From positions 62,001 to 126,000 of the forward strand of contig CALKIH010000051.1 of NCBI GenBank assembly GCA_937995335.1: DNA of 64,000 nucleotides. The letters run 5' to 3'. Shown here piece by piece: positions 29,432-38,641 of this stretch; positions within the stretch are counted from its first letter, which is position 1, and the number at the start of each line of letters is the position of its first letter. Under the pieces are notes generated by a model. That model was not told the DNA's origin. It made no database searches and saw only the letters and a program-made list of their open reading frames with translations. A program made the position numbers and the translations under genes. The DNA is from UBA2357 sp002344625. GTDB taxonomy: Bacteria > Pseudomonadota > Gammaproteobacteria > Burkholderiales > Rhodocyclaceae.

Positions 29432-30214
29432 ATGATCCGCTCACTCTGGACCGCCCGCACCGGGCTGGACGCACAGCAGACCCATCTCGACGTCATCAGC
29501 AACAACCTCGCCAACGTGTCGACCAATGGCTTCAAGCGTCAGCGCGCGGTGTTCGAGGACCTGCTCTACCAGACCCTGCGTCAGCCGGGTGCGCAGCAGA
29601 CCCAGCAGAACCAGATCTCGAGCGGCCTGCAGATCGGCACCGGCGTACGGCCGATCGCGACCCAGCGGGTGTTCGCCCAGGGCAATCTCGAGCAGACCGG
29701 CAATTCGCTTGACCTGGCCGTTCAGGGCAACGGCTTCTTCCAGATCGAAATGCCCGACGGCACGACCGCCTATACCCGCGACGGCTCGTTTCAACTCGAC
29801 AACCAGGGCAACGTCGTGACCCCGAGTGGCTATCTGCTGGCCGACAACATCAACATCCCGGCCGACGCGCTGACCATCACGGTGGGCAAGGATGGCACCG
29901 TGAGCGTACTCCAGGCCGGGCAGGTCGTTCCGGCCGAGGTGGGGGCGATCCAGCTCGCGACCTTCATCAATCCGGGCGGGCTCCAGAGCAACGGCGAGAA
30001 CCTGTTTCTCGAAACCGCGTCGAGCGGCGTTGCCAATCCGCTGCAGCCGGGCACCAATGGCGCCGGCGTCATCAACCAGGGCTACGTCGAAACTTCGAAC
30101 GTCAATGTCGCCGAAGAGCTCGTCAACATGATCGTCACCCAGCGCGCCTATGAGCTCAATTCGCGCGCGATCCAGACCTCCGACCAGATGCTCGGACGCC
30201 TGACCCAACTGTGA
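29432..30214 (+). CDS. flgG: flagellar distal rod protein FlgG
   Basis: FlgG builds the distal rod, the drive shaft through the P and L rings. The 260-residue length is exactly typical. It begins MIRSLWTARTGLDAQQTHLDVISNNLANVSTNGFKRQRAVFEDLLYQ, a near-invariant FlgG start, and ends with ELVNMIVTQRAYELNSRAIQTSDQML. The 141-bp gap before it is longer than others in the operon and contains weak GG-N10-GC matches only. Confidence 0.97.
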   Translation: MIRSLWTARTGLDAQQTHLDVISNNLANVSTNGFKRQRAVFEDLLYQTLRQPGAQQTQQNQISSGLQIGTGVRPIATQRVFAQGNLEQTGNSLDLAVQGNGFFQIEMPDGTTAYTRDGSFQLDNQGNVVTPSGYLLADNINIPADALTITVGKDGTVSVLQAGQVVPAEVGAIQLATFINPGGLQSNGENLFLETASSGVANPLQPGTNGAGVINQGYVETSNVNVAEELVNMIVTQRAYELNSRAIQTSDQMLGRLTQL

Positions 30215-30225
30215 GGGCCACCGTG

Positions 30226-30897
30226 ATGAATGCCCGAATCACCACCGGCGTGCTCGGCATGCTCGTCCTGCAAGGGTGCGCCAGCATTTATTCGACCCCG
30301 CCCACGGCGGTGCACCAGCCGATGAGCGCGCGGCCCGAGATGCGCGCCGCGGCGCCCGTTTCGGGCGCGATCTACCAGGGCGCCGCCGGCCGGCCGCTGT
30401 TCGAGGACCGGCGCGCGCGCCATGTCGGCGACACGATCACGGTCAACCTGGTCGAACGCAACAACGCCACCAAGGCGTCGAACGCACGCATGGCGCGCGA
30501 CTCGAGCATGGGCGGCGGGATCACCGCGCTGGGCAAGGTGCCGCTCACCACGCTGGCCGGGCTCAACGCCGAGGCGGAGATGGCGTCGGACTTCACCGGC
30601 TCGGGCGGGGCGGCCGCCAACAACGCCTTCAACGGCACGATCACGGTGACGGTCGTCGAGGTGTTGCCCAACGGCAACATGCTGGTTTCGGGCGAAAAGC
30701 AGATTGCGATCAACCAGGGCAACGAATACATCCGCTTTTCCGGCGTCATCAACGCCAACTACGTGACCACCTCCAACACGGTGCAGTCGACCCAGGTGGC
30801 CGATGCGCGCATCGAGTACAGGGGAAGCGGCTACATCGACGAGGCGCAGCGCATGGGGTGGCTGCAACGCTTCTTCGTCGCCGTGCTACCTTTCTGA
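30226..30897 (+). CDS. flgH: flagellar L-ring lipoprotein FlgH
   Basis: FlgH forms the outer-membrane L ring. The 223-residue product carries a lipoprotein signal with lipobox LQGC and lipidated Cys18. FEDRRARHVGDTITVNL, the glycine-rich middle, and TVVEVLPNGNMLVSGEKQIAINQG are diagnostic. The start at 30226 is 10 nt after GAGGG; GTG codons just upstream are alternatives. Confidence 0.96.
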   Translation: MNARITTGVLGMLVLQGCASIYSTPPTAVHQPMSARPEMRAAAPVSGAIYQGAAGRPLFEDRRARHVGDTITVNLVERNNATKASNARMARDSSMGGGITALGKVPLTTLAGLNAEAEMASDFTGSGGAAANNAFNGTITVTVVEVLPNGNMLVSGEKQIAINQGNEYIRFSGVINANYVTTSNTVQSTQVADARIEYRGSGYIDEAQRMGWLQRFFVAVLPF

Positions 30898-30915
30898 GTC
30901 GCGCCGGAGCCGGAC

Positions 30916-32028
30916 ATGACGCGTTCACGAATTCGCACTCTCCTCCTCGCCGCGCTGCTGGCGGTACAACTGCTGCCGGCGCAGGCCGCCGAGCGGCTCA
31001 AGGATCTCGCCTCGGTCGCGGGCGTGCGCAACAACCAGCTGGTGGGCTACGGCTTGGTGGTGGGGCTCGACGGCAGTGGCGATCAGACCACCCAGACGCC
31101 GTTCACCGTGCAGAGCATCGCCAACATGCTCGGCAACATGGGGGTGGCGCTGCCGCCCGGCACCAATCTGCAGCTCAAGAACGTCGCGGCGGTGATGGTG
31201 ACCACTAATCTGCCGCCGTTCGCCCGGCCGGGCCAGCAGATCGACGTGACGGTCTCGTCGATGGGCAATGCCAAGAGCCTGCGCGGCGGCACGCTGGTGA
31301 TGACGCCGCTCAAGGGGGCCGATGGGCAGGTCTATGCGATGGCGCAGGGCAACTTGCTGGTCGGTGGCGCGGGCGGGTCTGGCGGCGGCGCTTCGCAAGT
31401 CATCAACCACCTCGCGGCGGGCAGGATTCCGGGGGGCGCCACGGTCGAGCGCGCGGTGCCGACCGCACTGGGGCAGGGCGATTCGATCGTGCTCGAGCTC
31501 AACTCGACCGACTTCGGCACCGCGAACAGGGTAGTCGAGGCGATCAACCGGGCGACCGGAGCGGGCGCGGCCCAGGCGATCGACGGGCGCACGATCCAGG
31601 TCCGCGCGCCGCTCGATACGTCGGACCGGGTCGCGTTTCTCGGGCGGCTCGAGAATCTCGTCATCACGCCCGAGCAGCAGGCGGCCAAGGTGATCGTGAA
31701 TTCGCGCACGGGCTCGGTGGTCATGAACCAGCGCGTCACCCTGCAGAATGTCGCGGTCGCCCACGGCAACCTGACCGTGACGGTCGGAACCGATGTCAAT
31801 GTCGACCAGCCGCCGCCGCTTTCGGGCGGCCAGACCGTGGTCACCACGCAGACCGATATCGACATCGAGCAGGTGCCGGCCGGACTGGTCAACGTACCGG
31901 CCGGCGCGAACCTGGCCGAGGTGGTGAAGGCGCTCAACGCGATCGGGGCGACGCCGATGGATCTCATCAGCATCCTGCAGGCGATGAAGTCGGCGGGTTC
32001 GCTCAGGGCGGAGCTGGAGGTCATCTGA
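30916..32028 (+). CDS. flgI: flagellar P-ring protein FlgI
   Basis: FlgI forms the periplasmic P ring around the rod. The 370-residue precursor has a cleavable signal peptide ending near AQAA, followed by ERLKDLASVAGVRNNQLVGYGLVVGLDGSGDQT, a nearly invariant FlgI start. TPLKGADGQVYAMAQGNL and the terminal ALNAIGATPMDLISILQAMKSAGSLRAELEVI are family signatures. FlgA, encoded upstream on the other strand, is its chaperone. Confidence 0.97.
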   Translation: MTRSRIRTLLLAALLAVQLLPAQAAERLKDLASVAGVRNNQLVGYGLVVGLDGSGDQTTQTPFTVQSIANMLGNMGVALPPGTNLQLKNVAAVMVTTNLPPFARPGQQIDVTVSSMGNAKSLRGGTLVMTPLKGADGQVYAMAQGNLLVGGAGGSGGGASQVINHLAAGRIPGGATVERAVPTALGQGDSIVLELNSTDFGTANRVVEAINRATGAGAAQAIDGRTIQVRAPLDTSDRVAFLGRLENLVITPEQQAAKVIVNSRTGSVVMNQRVTLQNVAVAHGNLTVTVGTDVNVDQPPPLSGGQTVVTTQTDIDIEQVPAGLVNVPAGANLAEVVKALNAIGATPMDLISILQAMKSAGSLRAELEVI

Positions 32029-32030
32029 AC

Positions 32031-33008
32031 ATGGCGGCGGGGGTCCAGCTCAATGCGCTCGACATGCGCTCGCTCGCCGATCTCAAGCGTCTGTCGCGCG
32101 ACGAGCGATCGCCCGAGGCCCTCAAGGGCGCCGCCCGCCAGTTCGAGGCGCTGTTCCTGCAGATGGTGGTCAAGTCGATGCGCGAGGCCAGCCCCAAGGG
32201 GGGGCTCTTCGATAGCGACCAGACCCGGATGTTTCAGCAACTGCACGATCAGCAGATGGCGTTGCAGATGGCGCATGGCCGCGGGGTAGGACTGGCGGAT
32301 GCGATCTATCGGCAGCTCGGCGGCAAGGGCGCGCTCGACGCCCCGGTGGCGGAGGCCGGTTCATCCGGCCCGGGCGCGGCCGGGCGAGGCTTCGACGTGG
32401 CCAGCATTCCGCGCCGGCCGGCAGTTTCTGCCGCTCGCGTGGTTGCTGACGGCAAGGACGGCAGCCTTGCCGGCCGCGCCGCCGCGCTTGGCGCTGCCGT
32501 CGCCAACGAGGTCGTGAGCGAAGTCGACGCGCTCGCCGGCGGTACCCGCGCCTTCGTCAGGCAGGTCTGGCGGCATGCGCAAGAGGCGAGCGGCAGCACC
32601 GGCGTGCCGGCGCAGTTCATGGTTGCGCAGGCCGCCCTAGAGACCGGCTGGGGGCGTGCGGTGCTCAAGCATGCGGACGGCACATCGAGCCACAATCTCT
32701 TCAACATCAAGGCGGGTTCCAGCTGGAAGGGGCCGGTGGTCGAGGTTCCGGTCACCGAATATGCCAACGGCCGGGCCTATACCGAGCAGGCCCGTTTTCG
32801 TTCCTATCCTTCGTATGCCGAGGCTTTCCGAGACTATGCGAAGCTCGTGACGACCAGTCCGCGCTATGCGGACGTGGTCGGCCAGACCGATCCGGCGGCG
32901 TTCGCGCGCAGCCTGCAGGAAGCAGGTTTCGCGACCGATCCGAGCTATGCCGACAAGCTCAGGCGCATCATCGGCGGCAACACCTTGAAGGTGGCGCTGT
33001 CCGGTTGA
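32031..33008 (+). CDS. flgJ: rod scaffold and peptidoglycan hydrolase FlgJ
   Basis: FlgJ caps the growing rod and digests peptidoglycan in its path. The 325-residue product has both halves: the rod-cap domain (AARQFEALFLQMVVKSMREASPKGGLF) and a C-terminal glucosaminidase domain with AQFMVAQAALETGWGRAVL, SHNLFNIKAGSSWKG and TEYANGRAY. The fused enzyme domain is typical of beta- and gammaproteobacteria. It starts 2 bp after flgI. Confidence 0.96.
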   Translation: MAAGVQLNALDMRSLADLKRLSRDERSPEALKGAARQFEALFLQMVVKSMREASPKGGLFDSDQTRMFQQLHDQQMALQMAHGRGVGLADAIYRQLGGKGALDAPVAEAGSSGPGAAGRGFDVASIPRRPAVSAARVVADGKDGSLAGRAAALGAAVANEVVSEVDALAGGTRAFVRQVWRHAQEASGSTGVPAQFMVAQAALETGWGRAVLKHADGTSSHNLFNIKAGSSWKGPVVEVPVTEYANGRAYTEQARFRSYPSYAEAFRDYAKLVTTSPRYADVVGQTDPAAFARSLQEAGFATDPSYADKLRRIIGGNTLKVALSG

Positions 33009-33026
33009 TTTTGCCGTTCCCGGGGG

Positions 33027-33042
33027 TGGCAGGGTTCTTGCT
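33027..33042 (+). promoter_or_regulatory. sigma54 promoter of flgKL
   Basis: TGGCAGGGTTCTTGCT matches the consensus TGGCACG-N4-TTGCT with a single mismatch and the correct GG-N10-GC spacing. It lies in the 73-bp gap between flgJ and flgK, 39 bp before the flgK start. Confidence 0.75.
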
Positions 33043-33081
33043 GATCAAGACTCGAACGCAAGGATTCACGAGGTAGGCACC

Positions 33082-35025
33082 ATGGCCGGAATGCTCAACA
33101 TCGGTTTGACGGGTCTGAACGCTGCACAGATGCAGCTCAACACGGCCTCGCACAACATCGCCAATGCCGCGACGCCGGGTTATTCGCGCCAGACCGTCGT
33201 TCAGAGTACCAACGATCCGCTGTTCACAGGGGTAGGCTTCTTCGGCCAGGGTACCCGGATCGATACGGTCAAGCGCCAGTACAGCGAGTATCTGCAGAAC
33301 AACGTGCTGTCGGCCGACAATCGCCGTGCCGAGTACGCGGTGTATGACGCCCAGATCAGCCAGATCAACAATCTCCTCGCCGACGCCACTGCCGGGCTGT
33401 CGCCGGCGCTGCAGAACTTCTTTGCCGGCGTCCAGGAGGTGGCGGCCAATCCGAACAGCGTCCCCGCCCGCCAGTCGCTGCTGTCCGCCGGGCAATCCTT
33501 CGTGGCGCGTTTTCAGGCCATGGATACGCGCCTGAGCGAGATCCGCGCCGGGGTCGAGAGCCAGATCGCCAGTTCGGTCGAATCGATCAACGGCCTGGCG
33601 AACCAGATCGCGGAGCTCAACCAGCGCATCGTGATCGCGCAGGCGGCCGGCCCCAACGTGCCCGCCAACGATCTGCTCGATCAGCGCGACGCGGTGGTCA
33701 CCGAGCTCAACAAGCTCGTGAAGACCAGCACCGTGATCGAAAGCAACGGGCAGATGAGCGTGTTCGTGGGGTCGGGCCAGGCGCTGGTGCTGGGTCAGAA
33801 CGTCAACCGGCTCGGTGTGGTGAGCACGCCCGACGACGTCGAGCGCAGCGGCGTCGCGATGATTGCACCCAACGGGGTGGCGATCACCTTGCCCGAGAAC
33901 CTGCTCACCGGTGGCGAACTGGGCGGCCTGCTGGCGTTCCGGCGCGAAACGCTGGACTCGACACGCGACCAGATGAACCGCATCGCCCGCCAGTTTGCGG
34001 AGGTCTTCAACGACCAGCACCGCAAGGGGGTGACGCTCGAGGGCGCGCTTGGCAGCGATTTCTTCCGGCTCGACATGGTGACGGCGGAAAGCGGCGACCC
34101 GGCGCTGGCGCCCGCGGTGTCGATCGCCAACGACAATCTCCTGACCAATGACCGGTATCGCGTGACCTACGATAGCGCGGCTGCCGGCGGCTACGTGCTC
34201 ACCCGTATTTCGGATGGCGCGGCGGTCGCTCCGGCCGACGTGGGGCTGGAGATCGAGGTGCCGGCCGGCGCGGTGAATGGTTCGACCTATCTGGTCGTGC
34301 CCTTGCGCCATGCCGCCCGCAACATCAGCGTTGCACTGGTCGAGCCGCGCGACGTGGCCGTCGGCAACCCGGTGTCGGTGTCGGCGCCGCTGAGCAATGG
34401 CGGCACCGGCAAGGTAGACGGCATCAGCATCGCCTCGGTCGATGCACTCGCGACGTCCTATCCTCATTTTGCCTCGTTCGGCATGCGTTTCGATGCTGCC
34501 AGCAACGCACTGGTCCTGGATGCCGGGCCGTTCGCGATCGAACCGAGTCCGGCCAGTTTCAACCCGGCCACCGATTCGTCGGGCAAGACCTTCACGATCA
34601 CCCGTGGCGGCGAGCCGGTGTTCACGTTCGAGTTTTCCGGAACGCCGGCCGACGCGGCGCGCTTCGAGTTCAAGCCGACCGAACTCGGCGTGGCGGACAA
34701 CCGCAATGCGGTCGCGCTGGGAGCGTTGCAGACGAGCAAGACGATGCTGGTCGACGGCGCGGGCAACGACACCGCCACGTTCCAGTCGGCCTATTCGCAG
34801 ATCGTCGCCCAGGCCGGCAGCAAGGGGCGCGAGGTTCGGGCCGGCATGCAGGTGCAGGAAACCCTGCTGCGCCAGGCGACCGACGCGCGCGATTCGCTGT
34901 CCGGTGTCAATCTCGACGAAGAAGCCGCGAACCTGTTGCGCTATCAGCAGGCCTACCAGGCCGCCGGGCGCATCATGTCGATCGCGCAGCGGCTGTTCGA
35001 CGAGATCGTGAGCATCGGTCGATAG
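33082..35025 (+). CDS. flgK: hook-filament junction protein FlgK
   Basis: FlgK is the first hook-filament junction protein and is chaperoned by FlgN. The 647-residue product has MLNIGLTGLNAAQMQLNTASHNIANAATPGYSRQTV at the N-terminus and the C-terminal SGVNLDEEAANLLRYQQAYQAAGRIMSIAQRLFDE helix. The middle is a variable, Val/Ala/Pro-rich exposed domain. It has its own sigma54 promoter and is followed by flgL after 9 bp. Confidence 0.96.
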   Translation: MAGMLNIGLTGLNAAQMQLNTASHNIANAATPGYSRQTVVQSTNDPLFTGVGFFGQGTRIDTVKRQYSEYLQNNVLSADNRRAEYAVYDAQISQINNLLADATAGLSPALQNFFAGVQEVAANPNSVPARQSLLSAGQSFVARFQAMDTRLSEIRAGVESQIASSVESINGLANQIAELNQRIVIAQAAGPNVPANDLLDQRDAVVTELNKLVKTSTVIESNGQMSVFVGSGQALVLGQNVNRLGVVSTPDDVERSGVAMIAPNGVAITLPENLLTGGELGGLLAFRRETLDSTRDQMNRIARQFAEVFNDQHRKGVTLEGALGSDFFRLDMVTAESGDPALAPAVSIANDNLLTNDRYRVTYDSAAAGGYVLTRISDGAAVAPADVGLEIEVPAGAVNGSTYLVVPLRHAARNISVALVEPRDVAVGNPVSVSAPLSNGGTGKVDGISIASVDALATSYPHFASFGMRFDAASNALVLDAGPFAIEPSPASFNPATDSSGKTFTITRGGEPVFTFEFSGTPADAARFEFKPTELGVADNRNAVALGALQTSKTMLVDGAGNDTATFQSAYSQIVAQAGSKGREVRAGMQVQETLLRQATDARDSLSGVNLDEEAANLLRYQQAYQAAGRIMSIAQRLFDEIVSIGR

Positions 35026-35034
35026 GAGCCCATC

Positions 35035-36342
35035 ATGCGTATCTCGACCAACATGATCTACGGGAAGGGTGTCGCGACCCTTCAAAACCAGACCGCCGAA
35101 CTGCTGCGCACCCAGCAGCAGGTTTCGACCGGGCGACGAATCCTGACCCCGGCCGACGACCCGATCGCATCGGCGCGGGCACTCGAACTCGGCCAGTCGC
35201 AGGCCGTCAATCAGCAGTTTGGGCGCAACATCGCCTATGCCGACGACAACCTGAAGATTCTCGAGGGCAAGCTGGTCGGAGTGGGTGACATTCTCCAGTA
35301 TTCGCGCGAACGCGCCGTGCAGGCCGGCAACGGCTCCATGACGGCGACCGATCTGGGCTATCTCGCCACCGACCTCAAGTCGCAGTTCGAAGCACTGTTC
35401 GGGCTGGCCAACAGCCGCGACGGCCAGGGCGACTACATCTTTTCGGGCTTCAAGGCGAATACCAAGCCGTTCGAGGGTGGTTTGAGCGGTGTGCAGTACC
35501 AGGGCGACGAGGGCGGGCGGACGATCCAGGTGAGCGCCTCGCGTTTCATGCCGGTGAGCCTGCCCGGCGCCGATGTGTTCGATCGCTCGCGCATCGTGGA
35601 CGTCAATGCCTTGCGTACGCCGAGCGACGACAAGCCCACGACCAACGACGCGCTGTACAGTTTCAAGGGCAACAACAACACCGGCACGGCATCGGCGCTG
35701 CAGGTGAGCTTCGATCCGGCGACGGTCGATCCGGCCACCGATCTCGGCAAGCGCTACCAGTTGCAATATAGCCAGCCGGATCCGCTCGTGGATGGCACCT
35801 GGTCGGTCATCATGTCGGTACCGGGTGGTGAGGCGGTTCCGGTAGCCGCTAGCCCCAATCCGCCATCGCCCGCGACGCCGACCTCGTTGACGTTCAACGG
35901 TATCACGGTCCAACTTCCCGCCGACGCGCCACCGGTCAGCGACGCCGATGCGACCCCGCTCGGCGACGGCGACGCGTTCGAGGTATTCGTCGCGTCGACC
36001 AAGATGTTCGACAACTACGCGCTGTTCGTCAGTGCGCTCGACGATCAGGGCGCGGTCGGAGCCGCGGGCGGCGTGGCCTTCGCGCTCGAGAACCTCGATT
36101 TCGCGCTCGAGAACGTCTTGAAGGTGCGTGCCCAGATCGGCTCGCAAATGGTCGAGACCGAGCAGTTGCAGAACCTGGGCGCGGATCTCGACCTGCAGTA
36201 CTCGCAGGCCATTTCGCGGCTCGAGGATGTCGACTATGCCGAAGCCCTCTCGCGCCTGGTGCAGCAACAGAGCTATCTGCAGGCCGCTCAGCAGTCCTTC
36301 CTGCGGATCACCGGTCTGTCCTTGTTCAACTTTCTGAGTTGA
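35035..36342 (+). CDS. flgL: hook-filament junction protein FlgL
   Basis: FlgL joins FlgK to the flagellin filament. The 435-residue product is flagellin-like at both ends: MRISTNMIYGKGVATLQNQTAELLRTQQQVSTGRRILTPADDPIASARAL at the start and ISRLEDVDYAEALSRLVQQQSYLQAAQQSFLRITGLSLFNFL at the end. It is somewhat longer than E. coli FlgL (317) because of a larger central domain. Confidence 0.95.
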   Translation: MRISTNMIYGKGVATLQNQTAELLRTQQQVSTGRRILTPADDPIASARALELGQSQAVNQQFGRNIAYADDNLKILEGKLVGVGDILQYSRERAVQAGNGSMTATDLGYLATDLKSQFEALFGLANSRDGQGDYIFSGFKANTKPFEGGLSGVQYQGDEGGRTIQVSASRFMPVSLPGADVFDRSRIVDVNALRTPSDDKPTTNDALYSFKGNNNTGTASALQVSFDPATVDPATDLGKRYQLQYSQPDPLVDGTWSVIMSVPGGEAVPVAASPNPPSPATPTSLTFNGITVQLPADAPPVSDADATPLGDGDAFEVFVASTKMFDNYALFVSALDDQGAVGAAGGVAFALENLDFALENVLKVRAQIGSQMVETEQLQNLGADLDLQYSQAISRLEDVDYAEALSRLVQQQSYLQAAQQSFLRITGLSLFNFLS

Positions 36343-36347
36343 TCGCC

Positions 36348-36782
36348 ATGAAGCTGCGTTCTCTCGTCCTTGCGTTGGTGCTGCCCTGTGTCGGTGGCTG
36401 CCTGAACACGGGTTATCTGGCGCCGGTGGCTGGCACGATCGGTGCGATCGGCCTCGCGGCCGACGATTTTCTCGAAACCGAGTATCTTTCGGCGGCCTTG
36501 GTCGCCTATGCGATCTACGATCCGCTGGCGCCCAACTGGACGATAGAGGTGGTGCCGCGCAACGAAACGCGCGCCCGCATCGACATGCGCCTGCGCAAGC
36601 TGATCACCGGTGGCGAGGGGGAGGCGCGGGTGGTGTTCATGCGCAACGCGCAGGACTATGCCGAGGAGCAAGGGTTCGCCGGCTTCGAAATCCTGCGCTA
36701 TGAAGAGGGGCTGGAATCGACCCGGCCGTTCGCCCAGCGTTATGCGACCGGCGACATCAAGCTGGTGGGGATGCTGGAGTGA
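36348..36782 (+). CDS. putative lipoprotein downstream of flgL
   Basis: A 144-residue protein with a lipoprotein-type signal: MKLR, a hydrophobic core, and lipobox VGGC with Cys18 as the lipidation site. The mature part starts with a hydrophobic Gly/Ala-rich stretch (about residues 24-40) and continues with a mixed soluble domain (PNWTIEVVPRNETRARIDMRLRKL). It begins 5 bp after flgL and ends 18 bp before the convergent fliR, so it is the last gene of the flgKL transcript. I know no standard flagellar role for it. Confidence 0.75.
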   Translation: MKLRSLVLALVLPCVGGCLNTGYLAPVAGTIGAIGLAADDFLETEYLSAALVAYAIYDPLAPNWTIEVVPRNETRARIDMRLRKLITGGEGEARVVFMRNAQDYAEEQGFAGFEILRYEEGLESTRPFAQRYATGDIKLVGMLE

Positions 36783-36800
36783 CGGGGCGCCGCGCGCGCA

Positions 36801-37586
36801 TCAACCCGGCTTGAGCGCACGCAACAGCAGGTCTATGGCCTCGAAGCCGCGTTCGAACAGGCCATGGAAGACCGGCCCGAGATAGCTCAGACTCACGAAC
36901 AACACCAGGAAGCCGATCGACAGTGTCACCGGGAATCCCACCGCGAACAGGTTGAGCTGCGGCGCGGCGCGGGTGAGCACGCCGAGGGCGATGTTGGTGA
37001 TCAGCAGGGCGGCGACCATCGGCAGCGCGATCAGCACGCCCGACGCGAACATCACCGAAGCGTGGCGCACGATCAGAAGCCAGCCCTCGCTGGCGGTCGC
37101 CTCGCCGATGGGCAGCCATTCGAAGCTCAGTACCACGATCTTGATCAGCATCAGGTGGCCGTCGAGCGCGAGAAACACCAGCAGCGTGAGCAGGTTCAGG
37201 AACTGCGCCACCACCGAGCTCTGGCCGCCGGTCTGCGGGCTGAAGAAGACCGCGAACGACAAACCCATCTGCAGCCCGATCATTTCGCCGGCCAGGTCGA
37301 TCGCGGCAAAGAACAGCCGCATCATGAAGCCGATCGCGACGCCGATCAGAACCTGATGCAGCAGGATGCCGAGCGCCATCCATGAGTCGGCCGCGATCGG
37401 CGGGATGGGTGGCAGCGCGGGCAGCACCGCCAGCGCGACCGCGAGTCCGATCGTGAGGCGGAAACGGGTCGGAATGGCACGGTTGCTCAACAGGGGCGCC
37501 GCGCTGATCAAACCCAGGATGCGGGCGAGGGGAAACATCAGCGCCACCAGCCAGGCATCCAACTGCGCGGAGGTGACGCTGAGCAT
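36801..37586 (-). CDS. fliR: flagellar export gate protein FliR
   Basis: FliR is part of the FliPQR export channel. The 261-residue protein has about six hydrophobic segments and the family motifs RILGLISAAPLLSNRAIPTRFRLTIGLA and FAAIDLAGEMIGLQMGLSFA. It is the last gene of the fliF-to-fliR cluster, 16 bp after fliQ. Its end faces the lipoprotein gene. Confidence 0.94.
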   Translation of the reverse strand: MLSVTSAQLDAWLVALMFPLARILGLISAAPLLSNRAIPTRFRLTIGLAVALAVLPALPPIPPIAADSWMALGILLHQVLIGVAIGFMMRLFFAAIDLAGEMIGLQMGLSFAVFFSPQTGGQSSVVAQFLNLLTLLVFLALDGHLMLIKIVVLSFEWLPIGEATASEGWLLIVRHASVMFASGVLIALPMVAALLITNIALGVLTRAAPQLNLFAVGFPVTLSIGFLVLFVSLSYLGPVFHGLFERGFEAIDLLLRALKPG

Positions 37587-37602
37587 CGCCGTGCCCCGCG
37601 GC

Positions 37603-37872
37603 TCAGCCGATCAGGTTCGGTATCGAGGTGATCAGCCGTCGGGTGAAATCGGTGATCAGGGTGAGCATCCAGGGGCCGGCCACGACCAGCGTGACGAAGA
37701 TCGCGACCAGTTTGGGCACGAACGACAAGGTCATTTCGTTGATCTGGGTAGCGGCCTGGAACACGCTGATCAGGAGGCCGGTCGCGAGTGCGGCGATGAA
37801 TAGCGGGGCGGCCATCATCAGCGTGATTTCCGCCGCCTGACGACCGATGTCGATGACCATGCCTGGATTCAT
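37603..37872 (-). CDS. fliQ: flagellar export gate protein FliQ
   Basis: An 89-residue, two-helix membrane protein of the export gate. It begins MNPGMVIDIGRQAAEITLMMAAP, includes the QAATQINEMTLSFVPKL loop and ends with LITDFTRRLITSIPNLI. Length and motifs are exactly those of FliQ. The start at 37872 follows family length. Confidence 0.95.
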   Translation of the reverse strand: MNPGMVIDIGRQAAEITLMMAAPLFIAALATGLLISVFQAATQINEMTLSFVPKLVAIFVTLVVAGPWMLTLITDFTRRLITSIPNLIG

Positions 37873-37894
37873 GATTGTTGCTCCCGAGTGGTTT

Positions 37895-38641
37895 TCAGAC
37901 GGCAAAACTCTGCACCAGCGAACCGATCAGCAGCGTCCAGCCGTCCACCAGCACGAACAGCATGATCTTGAACGGCAGCGAGACGATCACCGGCGACATC
38001 ATCATCATCCCCATCGACATCAGCACCGAGGCCACCAGCATGTCGATGATCAAAAAGGGCAGGAAGATCACGAAGCCGATCTGGAACGCGGTTTTCAACT
38101 CCGAGGTCACGAAGGCCGGAATCACCACCCGCATCGGTAGATCCTCGGCCTTGTCCACCGGCGCGGTATCGGACAGGCGCGTGAACAGTGCGAGATCGTT
38201 CTCGCGCACCTGGTTCAGCATGAAGCCCTTGATCGGCACGCTGGCACGCACCACGGCTTCCTCGAAGGGGATGGCGCCGGTCGACATCGGTTCGTAGGCG
38301 TCGGTATAAATCCGTTCGGCGATCGGCGCCATGATGAAGAAGGTGAGGAACAGCGCCAGGCCGAGCAACACCTGGTTGGGCGGCGAGGTTTGGGTGCCCA
38401 TGGCGGTGCGCAGCAGCGAGAAAACGATGATGATGCGGGTGAAGCAGGTCATCATCAACAGCATCGCTGGCAGAAACGACAATGCCGTGAGCAGCAGCAG
38501 GGTCTGGACGGTGAGGCTGTAGGTGGTTCCGCCGCCCGCGGCCGAGGCGGTGGTGATCGCCGGGAGCCCCTGCGCGCCGGCCGCGAGCGGCAGGGCCAGC
38601 AGGCCGACGGCGAGCGTGGCCGGGATCAGTTTACGGTTCAT
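37895..38641 (-). CDS. fliP: flagellar export gate protein FliP
   Basis: FliP forms the pentameric core of the export channel. The 248-residue precursor has a cleavable signal peptide followed by LPAMLLMMTCFTRIIIVFSLLRTAMGTQTSPPNQVLLGLALFLTFF, the near-invariant FliP region. It overlaps the end of fliO by 11 bp, implying coupled translation. Confidence 0.96.
   Translation of the reverse strand: MNRKLIPATLAVGLLALPLAAGAQGLPAITTASAAGGGTTYSLTVQTLLLLTALSFLPAMLLMMTCFTRIIIVFSLLRTAMGTQTSPPNQVLLGLALFLTFFIMAPIAERIYTDAYEPMSTGAIPFEEAVVRASVPIKGFMLNQVRENDLALFTRLSDTAPVDKAEDLPMRVVIPAFVTSELKTAFQIGFVIFLPFLIIDMLVASVLMSMGMMMMSPVIVSLPFKIMLFVLVDGWTLLIGSLVQSFAV

Noticed and set aside
32968..36267. A 1,099-codon open frame antisense to flgK and flgL
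   Set aside because: It covers two well-supported flagellar genes; its composition is typical of antisense frames in GC-rich DNA.
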